DNA of 39,684 nt. It comes from a virus. The stretch covers positions 1 to 39,684 of IMG/VR virus record IMGVR_UViG_3300005613_000171. One strand, given 5' to 3'. The translations under genes and the position numbers were made by a program. Positions 1 to 6,255 of the stretch are shown piece by piece (the stretch's first letter is position 1; each line of letters starts with the position of its first letter). The notes beneath the pieces were generated by a model. It saw only the letters and a program-made list of their open reading frames with translations. It made no database searches and was not told where the DNA came from.

Positions 1-340
1 TTATAACCTTGATAAAATAGAGATAGAAGCAATATTAAGAAAAAAAGGCGAAAAAATCGCACCTATTAAAAAACTTAAAAATGGAAAAGATGTTTTTTTA
101 CCAAAAAAAGACAAAAAATTAAAAGCAAATTCCCATCGAAATAATAGGTGCGATTTTCCAGAAATATCAAGAAAAACAATGATAGAATACTTCAAAAAAA
201 CTAATCAACATTGTGTTTTGGAAAATCAAATCATTAATCATTTTGGCAAAGAAAATGAAGAGCATATTAAAGAATTGTTAAAAGCTTTATTAGTTGATGC
301 TACTTTAATGAAATATCAAGGGGGTTATATATTATTATAA
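1..340 (+). CDS. Primase-helicase, C-terminal part (continues from the right end of the window)
   Basis: The frame is open from base 2 to a TAA at 338-340 and has no convincing start of its own. The frame that runs off the right end (begins 37289) has two leftover bases, and joining them to base 1 continues this frame exactly. The joined protein would be 911 residues. This tail is lysine-rich and then shows a short helical/winged-helix-like segment (around YFKKTNQHCVLENQIINHF), a common DNA-binding end on viral primase-helicases. The stop lies 3 bases before the methyltransferase start, so the two genes are probably co-transcribed. That this is one gene is inferred from frame continuity. The winged-helix reading is tentative. 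Confidence 0.8.
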   Translation, partial: YNLDKIEIEAILRKKGEKIAPIKKLKNGKDVFLPKKDKKLKANSHRNNRCDFPEISRKTMIEYFKKTNQHCVLENQIINHFGKENEEHIKELLKALLVDATLMKYQGGYILL

Positions 341-343
341 AAA

Positions 344-1207
344 ATGGATAAAATAGGAGAGTTTAAATTAAATAAAGTGTATCAAGGGGATTGTTTAGAG
401 TTAATGAAGCAGTTACCGGATAATAGTATGGATTTAATAATAACAGACCCGCCATATGGGATAAATATGGATAAAGGTGTTGGTGTTAGTTCTAGTTTTG
501 GTTCTTCACCTAAAACAGTTAAAAAATATGAGGGGGAAGATTGGGATAATAAAGAGAATTTTTTGAAAAATATAGATTTATGGCTCCAAGAATGTTTAAG
601 AGTTTCCAAATCAACAGTTGTATGGTTTTGTGCGGGTAAGATGATGCCTTATATATTGAAAAATAGAGAAGATATTTTTCATAGATTGTTGATTTGGAAT
701 AAACCTGCTGGAAGTCAATATGCAGGAGCACAAAATAATAATATATGGTATTCAATGGAGCCTATTTTAGTTTTTTCAAAAAATATAGAGATAACTAAAT
801 CAAAAGGAAAGAAATCCAAATATGGATACGCTGTTTTGCAACAAAGAACTATACCTAAAAAGAAATTTAATCATCCTACAACTAAAGCAGAGCCTTTAAT
901 GAGGGAATTGATTATGCATTACTCTGACGAGGGAGATTTTATTTTAGACCCTTTTAGTGGTTCAGGCTCTACTTTAGTTAGTGCAAAACAGCTTAACAGG
1001 GATTTTTTAGGGTTTGAATTAGATGAAAACTATTGTAATACAATCAATAATAGAATAAGTCAAGAAACATTATGGACGGTGTTTGACAATACTCAAGCTC
1101 CAACTTCGTTGGAGTCGTTTAATAGGAATTTAAAGGATTTATCTACGGATAAATCCCAAATTTCTGCTAACGCAGAAACTTCTTTAAATTCCGATATTAA
1201 GTATTAA
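344..1207 (+). CDS. DNA methyltransferase, N6-adenine/N4-cytosine type (beta-class order)
   Basis: Transfers methyl from S-adenosylmethionine to an amino group in DNA. The catalytic motif DPPYG is at residues 35-39, and the SAM-binding motif DPFSGSGST is near residues 202-210. Catalytic motif first and SAM motif last is the beta-class order of the N6_N4_Mtase family. DPPY favours adenine methylation but does not prove it. No restriction endonuclease is adjacent, so a solitary, self-protecting viral methylase is likely. Conserved motifs end near residue 235. The remaining roughly 50 residues are a tail encoded by a strongly palindromic DNA segment (1098-1192). A SAM synthetase gene lies two genes downstream. 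Target sequence unknown. Confidence 0.93.
   Translation: MDKIGEFKLNKVYQGDCLELMKQLPDNSMDLIITDPPYGINMDKGVGVSSSFGSSPKTVKKYEGEDWDNKENFLKNIDLWLQECLRVSKSTVVWFCAGKMMPYILKNREDIFHRLLIWNKPAGSQYAGAQNNNIWYSMEPILVFSKNIEITKSKGKKSKYGYAVLQQRTIPKKKFNHPTTKAEPLMRELIMHYSDEGDFILDPFSGSGSTLVSAKQLNRDFLGFELDENYCNTINNRISQETLWTVFDNTQAPTSLESFNRNLKDLSTDKSQISANAETSLNSDIKY
1098..1192 (+). other. Nested palindromic element inside the 3' end of the methyltransferase gene
   Basis: Four inverted repeats lie in 95 bases. CTCCAAC (1098-1104) pairs with GTTGGAG (1108-1114). GGAATTTAAAG (1125-1135) pairs with CTTTAAATTCC (1182-1192) and encloses two further hairpins: GATTTATC (1136-1143) with GATAAATC (1148-1155), and TTTCTGC (1161-1167) with GCAGAAA (1172-1178). 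The outer stem and two inner hairpins form a perfect three-way junction. All of it is translated as the tail of the methyltransferase. The symmetry is read directly. The function is unknown: mobile palindromic insert, RNA 3'-end structure or DNA recognition site are all possible. Confidence 0.85.
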
Positions 1208-1262
1208 TTAATATTATAAATAATAAATATAATAATTATTAATAATAGTCATATATTAAGAC
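1203..1262 (+). promoter_or_regulatory. AT-rich putative promoter region
   Basis: Sixty bases made almost only of A and T separate the methyltransferase from the next gene, with several TATA-like blocks (ATATTATAAATAATAAATAT). It lacks the exact TATATAAAAAT core seen at the other early promoters, so assignment as a promoter is by composition and position only. Confidence 0.45.
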
Positions 1263-1263
1263 A

Positions 1264-1300
1264 TTGACTTACACGGGTACCGTGATGGTCAGGAGGTCAA
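1264..1300 (+). promoter_or_regulatory. Leader hairpin that could mask the ribosome binding site
   Basis: TTGACTT (1264-1270) can pair with AGGTCAA (1294-1300; one G-U pair), closing over an inner stem CACGG (1272-1276) / CCGTG (1280-1284). The right arm covers half of the Shine-Dalgarno sequence AGGAGGT (1291-1297), 7 bases before the ATG at 1308. Pairing is visible in the sequence. Translational control is inference. Confidence 0.5.
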
Positions 1301-1307
1301 AAATAAA

Positions 1308-1640
1308 ATGACAGATGAAAAAGTAACATGGGACGACGCCCTAACAAGCAGTGGGTTTGTCAAGTTAGAAACAGATGAACAAAAAATATTAGTGTTAACA
1401 CATTATACCCTAGTAGAAGTAGATAAGTTCGGAGATAAACAAATAGAGTTTCAAGCAGATTGTGTTGAAGAAGATGGGGAAGCAGTAGAAAAACAGTTTA
1501 CAACAATAAGTAATAGATTAAAAAAGAAACTTAGACCCATATTTGAGAATAAGACCAGTGAAGACAAAGTAAAATTATCAATACTAAAAATTGGTGATAA
1601 ATATAACACAAATTATTCAATTAAAGAATTGAAGGATTAA
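1308..1640 (+). CDS. Conserved-looking hypothetical protein, possibly OB-fold (110 aa)
   Basis: I do not recognise this family with confidence. It is a small, soluble, acidic/basic mixed protein with alternating beta-strand-like stretches (VLTHYTLVEV, IEFQADCVEE) and a C-terminal segment VKLSILKIGDKYNTNYSIKE that reads like a beta barrel closing strand. No signal peptide or membrane segment. It has its own AT-rich promoter region, an excellent Shine-Dalgarno sequence, and a strong hairpin after its stop, so it may be an independent and highly expressed transcript. A single-stranded-DNA-binding role would fit the neighbouring replication genes and the size, but nothing in the sequence proves it. 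Confidence 0.8.
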   Translation: MTDEKVTWDDALTSSGFVKLETDEQKILVLTHYTLVEVDKFGDKQIEFQADCVEEDGEAVEKQFTTISNRLKKKLRPIFENKTSEDKVKLSILKIGDKYNTNYSIKELKD

Positions 1641-1652
1641 TTTATTTTTTGG

Positions 1653-1680
1653 GGTTCACATAATAATTGTTATGTGAACC
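1653..1680 (+). terminator. Perfect 11-bp hairpin after the 1308-1640 gene
   Basis: GGTTCACATAA (1653-1663) pairs with TTATGTGAACC (1670-1680) around a 6-base loop. It lies 12 bases after the stop and is flanked by T/A-rich runs. It could end transcription or protect an RNA 3' end. As a perfect inverted repeat it could also be an operator. Confidence 0.6.
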
Positions 1681-1757
1681 AATTTAATATTTATTATTAA
1701 GAGATGATACTTTACAAAAAATTTTAGAACAAAGAAAAAACTGAGGTATAAAATAAA

Positions 1758-2654
1758 ATGGAAGAAATAATAGAACGAAAAGGAATAGGACATCCTGACA
1801 CAATATGTGACAATTTAGCTGAAGAATTAGGAAAAGAATTAATAAAAGAATATAAAAAACAATATGGAAAAGTTCAACATTATAATGTTGATAAAGTATT
1901 AGCTAGTTGTGGACAAGTAAATTATGAAAAAAGAAAAATGCTTAAACCAGTAAAAATAGTTTTTAGTGGTAACGCTACAAAACTAAAAAAAGTAAATAAA
2001 ATACTTCAAAGAGTCACTGAAAGAGTATTAAAAAAAGAGATAAGTAGAGGATTAAAATATAAAATATATAATCACATAAGTTATGGAAGCCCGGATTTAA
2101 AAAATAATTTTGATAAAAGAAAATGCAATGATACAAGTTTTAGTGTTGGAAGTTTATTAACAAAAAAAGAAAGAATGGTTCTTAATATAGGTGAAGAACT
2201 TGAAATTTTAAGTGATAATAATCATATAGGTACTGATTATAAAATAATGTTGATAAATGATAAAATAGTGATAGCATTAGCATTAATATTAAATAATAGG
2301 AAAGAATATAATAAAGAGAAATTATTATTAAAAAAGTATTTAGAAAACAAGTTTAACATAGACATAAATATTAATATGGCTGATAATAAATTTACTTGTT
2401 TTAATACTATAACAGGCACAAGTTTAGAGCAAGGAGACGCTGGAATGACAGGTAGAGGAAACAGGTATAACGGGTTAATAACTCCAATGAAACCGATGAC
2501 AATGGAAGCATATTATGGAAAAAACAATATTACACATATAGGAAGAATATATCAAGAAAGGGCTTTTAATATTGCTCAAAAAGAAAAATGTAATGTTTTG
2601 ATGATTAATAATATAGGGGGTAACATAAATAAACCAACAATAATAAAATGGTAA
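1758..2654 (+). CDS. S-adenosylmethionine synthetase, archaeal type, shortened
   Basis: Makes S-adenosylmethionine from methionine and ATP. The archaeal MAT signature is clear: GHPDTICD at residues 11-18, a YNVDKVLASCGQ segment equivalent to the archaeal NVDKG region, SGNATK, and the long C-terminal signature from residue 226 (GDAGMTGRGNRYNGLITP, then MTMEAYYGKN and HIGRIYQ). Cellular archaeal enzymes are about 400 residues, so at 298 this one has lost internal segments while keeping the conserved ends. The start has a GAGGT ribosome site 13 bases upstream. It sits with a DNA methyltransferase and DNA polymerase, so it probably feeds viral DNA methylation. Activity of the short form is unproven. 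Confidence 0.92.
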   Translation: MEEIIERKGIGHPDTICDNLAEELGKELIKEYKKQYGKVQHYNVDKVLASCGQVNYEKRKMLKPVKIVFSGNATKLKKVNKILQRVTERVLKKEISRGLKYKIYNHISYGSPDLKNNFDKRKCNDTSFSVGSLLTKKERMVLNIGEELEILSDNNHIGTDYKIMLINDKIVIALALILNNRKEYNKEKLLLKKYLENKFNIDININMADNKFTCFNTITGTSLEQGDAGMTGRGNRYNGLITPMKPMTMEAYYGKNNITHIGRIYQERAFNIAQKEKCNVLMINNIGGNINKPTIIKW

Positions 2655-2676
2655 CAATAAATTATAAAGAATTAAA

Positions 2677-4419
2677 ATGATTGTTTTTGATATCGAAACA
2701 AGTACGAAAGGTGAACCTAACCCACAAGTTGATAAACTTGAATATATTGGTTTTTATGATTTAAAAAATAAGGAGTGCATCATATATGATAAGAATCAAA
2801 AAGAAGAAATAAAAAAGGTGTTCAAGAAGCATCGAATAATAATAAGTTATAATGGTAACAATTATGATATACCCATTCTTAAAAGAGAAGGATTATATAA
2901 TAATAATCATATAAGCATAGACCTTTATCAAGTACTAAAAAAGAGAGGAGAATATATAGGATTAAGAAATGAGTCATTAAGTTTGAAAAATGTAGCTAAA
3001 AAACTAAATCTTGCAGAACAAAAGCAGGACGATTTCGATTACCAATTATTAAATAAGAAAGATAAGACAAGAGAAGAAATAGGATATATCAAGAAATATT
3101 TAGAACAAGACCTTAAAACAACAACAAAACTATTTGAGCACATACATAACTTTTTTGAACCATTCAAAGAATACGTGAACGATTATAACAAGAAAACAAT
3201 GAAATGGTTAACTTGCAGCATAGCAAGCTTCGCCTACAAAGCAATATGCAATATGTGTAATATTAAAGAAGAATATGACGATAATACGCATTCGAAAACA
3301 TATGAAGGAGGGTATGTTACAGAACCAATAAAAGCTTACGCGAGTAACGTTATACTTTTTGATTTTAGTAGTTTATACCCTTTCTGCTTCGCACAATGCA
3401 ACCTATTCAGTCCACAAAACGACGGGTGGACAAACAAAAAAATAGGAATGAAAGGGTACTATAATCCAGATAATCAAGGAAGAATAGAACAAGCATTAAT
3501 GAAATTATACAAGCAAAGATATGAGTACAAGAAAAAAGGTGATAAAAGAGAGTACACAATCAAAATAATCATAAACTCATTATATGGGGCAGCAGCTAAC
3601 CCAGTATTCAAAAACTTATATAATAGGACAGCAGCGAGGGATTGTACAGCAATAGCGAGATATTGCATAAAAATGGCTAGAAAAATATTCACAAAAGCAG
3701 GGTATACCTGTCTTTATTCAGATACTGACTCGATTTATGTAGAACTAAATAAAAAACAAATAAGAGAAACAGCCGAGCAAGTAGCTGATTACATAATTAA
3801 CACAATACAAAAAGAGTTTTTATTCAAAGAAGAAATGTTTAAGTTCAAAATAGATGATGAAATCAAGCATATATGGTTCTTTAAAAAGAATGATAAGTTC
3901 TTGAAAAAAATGTATATATATGTAACAAAACAAGATAAACTAGTTATTAAAGGGTTACCATTAATAAAAAATGATGGTAGCAAAATAGGTTACCACATTT
4001 TTAATAAGTATATGAAGCAATCATTAATAAAAGGGAATAATGATTTTAAGTATAATGATATTAAGAAATGGGTTTATGATGAATTAAACAATGATATAAG
4101 TCTTGTTAGTAGAGAGTTCAAGGTTAAAAGTTTTGATTGGTACAAGCTTTCTTCTCAATTGCAAGCTCAGATAAGTAAGAAGTACGGGTTTGGAAGGCAT
4201 TTATTAATTTGTAATGACTCGTACGGGGTGGGTATTGGTAAAAAGTATTGTACTATTAAAGAGTTTAAGGAGCAAGGATTGGGTATTCATAATATTGATT
4301 TGTCTAAGTTTTGGAGTGAGATGAAATTGTTTATTGATGATTACCCTGCTAGTGTGAAAGTTAAAAGAAATAAGAGGAGGGTTAATAATCAAAAATTACT
4401 AGAAAAATGGATAAATTAA
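2677..4419 (+). CDS. Family B DNA polymerase with 3'-5' exonuclease, compact
   Basis: Replicative polymerase, 580 residues. Exonuclease motifs: Exo I FDIET (4-8), Exo II SYNGNNYDIP (57-66), Exo III YLEQD (141-145). A YEGG linker motif is at 209-212. Polymerase motifs: A DFSSLYP (229-235), B K-x3-NSLYG (296-303), C YSDTDS (347-352), then a KKMYIY/KGLP thumb motif. Only about 60 residues separate motifs A and B, so there is no room for the TPR2 insertion of protein-primed polymerases. With primase genes in the same genome, RNA/DNA priming is more likely. It overlaps the next gene by 13 bases. At 580 residues it is short; cellular family B enzymes are commonly about 770 or more. Confidence 0.96.
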   Translation: MIVFDIETSTKGEPNPQVDKLEYIGFYDLKNKECIIYDKNQKEEIKKVFKKHRIIISYNGNNYDIPILKREGLYNNNHISIDLYQVLKKRGEYIGLRNESLSLKNVAKKLNLAEQKQDDFDYQLLNKKDKTREEIGYIKKYLEQDLKTTTKLFEHIHNFFEPFKEYVNDYNKKTMKWLTCSIASFAYKAICNMCNIKEEYDDNTHSKTYEGGYVTEPIKAYASNVILFDFSSLYPFCFAQCNLFSPQNDGWTNKKIGMKGYYNPDNQGRIEQALMKLYKQRYEYKKKGDKREYTIKIIINSLYGAAANPVFKNLYNRTAARDCTAIARYCIKMARKIFTKAGYTCLYSDTDSIYVELNKKQIRETAEQVADYIINTIQKEFLFKEEMFKFKIDDEIKHIWFFKKNDKFLKKMYIYVTKQDKLVIKGLPLIKNDGSKIGYHIFNKYMKQSLIKGNNDFKYNDIKKWVYDELNNDISLVSREFKVKSFDWYKLSSQLQAQISKKYGFGRHLLICNDSYGVGIGKKYCTIKEFKEQGLGIHNIDLSKFWSEMKLFIDDYPASVKVKRNKRRVNNQKLLEKWIN

Positions 4420-4844
4420 GTTATGAAATAATTGTTGATACGAGGGAGCAGAAACCTTTATTCACAAAAAACATAATAAGAGAAGGATTAAAAACAGGAG
4501 ATTACTCTATTAAAGGATACGAAACAAAAATAGCAATAGAAAGAAAAAGTTTAGGAGACTTATTCGGAACACTAGGTGGAGGGAATAAAAGATTCAAAAA
4601 AGAATTAGAGCGAAGTAAAAACCTAGAATACTTCGCAATAATAATCGACGGGTCATTCAGAGACATAAGAGATAAAAACTTTGATAACAGTTGGCGAACA
4701 AAAATGAAAGGATACGTAATAAACAAAATATTATTCACTCTACACGTAAAATACGGAATCAACATATTTATGTGCAACGACAGAAGAGAATCAAAAAGTG
4801 TAATAAAACAAATATTTGACGCGTATATAAGAATGAAACAATAA
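4407..4844 (+). CDS. ERCC4/XPF-family structure-specific nuclease
   Basis: The 145-residue protein carries the nuclease signature VDTREQKPL (residues 10-18), GDYSI (31-35) and IERKS (44-48), matching the ERCC4 domain of XPF, Mus81 and Hef. The acidic residues D11, E14, D32 and E45 with R46-K47 are expected to bind metal and cut branched DNA. The helicase and helix-hairpin-helix domains of the cellular proteins are missing, so it is a stand-alone nuclease, as known in other archaeal viruses. Overlap with the polymerase gene suggests translational coupling and a role in replication fork or recombination processing. This is the last gene before the next promoter. Confidence 0.9.
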   Translation: MDKLSYEIIVDTREQKPLFTKNIIREGLKTGDYSIKGYETKIAIERKSLGDLFGTLGGGNKRFKKELERSKNLEYFAIIIDGSFRDIRDKNFDNSWRTKMKGYVINKILFTLHVKYGINIFMCNDRRESKSVIKQIFDAYIRMKQ

Positions 4845-4850
4845 TATAAT

Positions 4851-4897
4851 ATATACAATAAAATATATATTATAGTATATAAAAATTTATAAATAAG
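4851..4897 (+). promoter_or_regulatory. Archaeal-type promoter upstream of the terminase block
   Basis: The core AGTATATAAAAATTTATAAA (4874-4893) matches the box shared with 30899, 33206 and 37041. It lies about 25-40 bases before the start at 4917, which also has a GAGGT ribosome site. Confidence 0.65.
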
Positions 4898-4916
4898 AAG
4901 AGGTATAAATAATAAC

Positions 4917-5348
4917 ATGACAAAAGAACACCTAATACCAATGAACAAAAGAACAATGAAAGAAAGACAAGCCATAGGAAGAAAAGGTGGGTCTAAGAAA
5001 TCCGCAAAGAAAACACTAGCAAACACATACAAAGGATTACTAGCAAACAAGAAATTAACAGACAGACAACGACACTTATTAATATTAATGAAAGACAAAA
5101 AGTTTATTGAAGTAATAACAGAATTAATAAACGAAACAGTCGAAGAACACGATGACCCCGCGAGGAGGGATAAAGCCGTTGAACAATTACAACGAATGCT
5201 GCCACAAAAAATATTACAAATCAATGCTAATGTTGATAACGTACCTGACGAAGTGTTTGATTGTGAAGCTCACTTAAAAAAAATAATGAGTAAAGAGGAT
5301 AAGAAAAAATGTTTAAAAACAAATGGAAAGAAAAATACAAAGAGTTAA
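4917..5348 (+). CDS. Putative terminase small subunit
   Basis: The 143-residue protein has a basic N-terminus with RQAIGRKGGSKKSAKKTLAN, then helical segments (LTDRQRHLLILMKDKKFIEV, ITELINETVEEH) and a lysine-rich end. A basic DNA-binding N-terminus followed by helices, size, and position just ahead of the large terminase suggest the small subunit that recognises packaging DNA. It is the first gene after a promoter. I do not see a decisive helix-turn-helix, so this is by context and general features. The C-terminus overlaps the next gene by 40 bases in another frame. A different DNA-binding protein is the alternative. Confidence 0.55.
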   Translation: MTKEHLIPMNKRTMKERQAIGRKGGSKKSAKKTLANTYKGLLANKKLTDRQRHLLILMKDKKFIEVITELINETVEEHDDPARRDKAVEQLQRMLPQKILQINANVDNVPDEVFDCEAHLKKIMSKEDKKKCLKTNGKKNTKS

Positions 5349-5638
5349 TAAGAGAAGTAAAAGAGAGAGATGAAGAATTCACAATACCTTACAATAAGGA
5401 TGAATTAAGTAGTATTGTTTGTGACTTAATAGGTATTGATACTTTTTTTGAGTACGCTAACACTAATAAAAATTTTTTAGCTTTCACTAATCCTAGAGGT
5501 ACTTTTATTATTGGTGACGATTTTTGGGTACAACTAGATGACCCTAGTGATGAATGGCAATTTTTAGACCCTGTTATATTAAAATTCACAAGAGAGCAAG
5601 TGGAATTATTAGATGAATTAATAGGAAGAAAACTTTAA
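5309..5638 (+). CDS. Hypothetical protein (109 aa)
   Basis: Not recognised. A basic N-terminal helix (KWKEKYKELIREVKERDEEF) is followed by a mixed alpha/beta region rich in aromatic residues (FFEYANTNKNFLAFTNPRG, DDFWVQLDDPSDEWQFLDP) and an amphipathic C-terminal helix. No membrane segment. The long 40-base overlap with the upstream gene argues for translational coupling. The frame is otherwise clean and its codon use matches its neighbours, so it is probably real. Confidence 0.75.
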   Translation: MFKNKWKEKYKELIREVKERDEEFTIPYNKDELSSIVCDLIGIDTFFEYANTNKNFLAFTNPRGTFIIGDDFWVQLDDPSDEWQFLDPVILKFTREQVELLDELIGRKL

Positions 5639-5645
5639 AAAAAAA

Positions 5646-5789
5646 ATGAAAATAGAAAAAGAATTAGAAAAAATAAATGAAACATTACAAGAATCATTAA
5701 CTCCGAGAGGTTCATGGATAGCATTAATAATATGGTTGCTATTATGTTGGCCTATAGCAGTGATTTATTTTTTTATGAGAAGATGGTAA
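5646..5789 (+). CDS. Small single-span membrane protein (47 aa)
   Basis: ATG at 5646 follows the previous stop by 7 bases. About 22 charged, helical residues (KIEKELEKINETLQESL) lead to one hydrophobic span (WIALIIWLLLCWPIAVIYFF) ending in MRRW. The positive-inside rule puts the short C-terminal RR side in the cytoplasm. A role in lysis or membrane anchoring is possible, but nothing specific supports it. The next gene starts 2 bases after the stop. Confidence 0.7.
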   Translation: MKIEKELEKINETLQESLTPRGSWIALIIWLLLCWPIAVIYFFMRRW

Positions 5790-5790
5790 A

Positions 5791-5940
5791 ATGATTATTG
5801 ACGTTGAAAAGTTCACTAAACCTGAATTGCAAAGAGAAGTAGATAGATTGTTGGATAGACTTAAATACGTGGAGTCTGAGAATAAACAATTGAGAACAGA
5901 AATTAAAATGGTGAAATATGCTAGTAAAACTAAAAGCTAA
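5791..5940 (+). CDS. Small coiled-coil protein (49 aa)
   Basis: Nearly the whole protein is a heptad-like helix (LQREVDRLLDRLKYVESENK). No cysteines or membrane segment. Function unknown. It starts 2 bases after the upstream stop and overlaps the next gene by 23 bases, so it belongs to the same tightly packed operon. Confidence 0.65.
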   Translation: MIIDVEKFTKPELQREVDRLLDRLKYVESENKQLRTEIKMVKYASKTKS

Positions 5941-6187
5941 TAATAAAACAATAATACTTGGCACTCACACTAATATTGTGTGGATTAGAATGCAGAACTG
6001 TATTGATAATAATCAAGGTAATGTTGGAAAGTATGGTTTAGAAGAAATTCTTGATTTTATTGTTAAAGAATTACTTTTTTTGGGTTGGAAGATTGTTTAT
6101 GATTATGATAAAGCACGAGATAGTAATTGTAAGGTTCATGTTGATTTAGAATTAATTATTGATAATAACAAGTTAACGTTTCAGTAA
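5918..6187 (+). CDS. Hypothetical protein (89 aa)
   Basis: Not recognised. Alternating short strands and helices (TIILGTHTNIVWIRMQNCID, then YGLEEILDFIVKELLFLGWK) suggest a small alpha/beta fold. The final strand contains VHVDLELIID. It overlaps the upstream coiled-coil gene and is the last gene before the promoter-like region in front of the large terminase. Confidence 0.7.
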   Translation: MLVKLKANNKTIILGTHTNIVWIRMQNCIDNNQGNVGKYGLEEILDFIVKELLFLGWKIVYDYDKARDSNCKVHVDLELIIDNNKLTFQ

Positions 6188-6190
6188 GGT

Positions 6191-6250
6191 TATAAGATAT
6201 AGTATATTATATATATTATAAATAAGTTATAGTTAATAGTATAGAAAGTT
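6191..6250 (+). promoter_or_regulatory. Putative promoter of the large terminase gene
   Basis: This AT-only region contains AGTATATTATATATATTATA (6201-6220) followed by AATAAGTTATAG. It resembles the other TATA-type elements but is not identical to either class. The terminase ATG at 6256 has no good ribosome site, so a short or leaderless transcript starting here is plausible. Confidence 0.5.
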
Positions 6251-6255
6251 TATAA

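Noticed and set aside
1-195. Minus-strand frame at the left end
   Set aside because: Covers the C-terminal end of the primase-helicase, which is open in frame across the circular join.
4502-5224. 240-residue minus-strand frame
   Set aside because: Antisense to the ERCC4 nuclease, the 4851 promoter and the small-terminase gene; no protein-like domain pattern and wrong strand for this genome.
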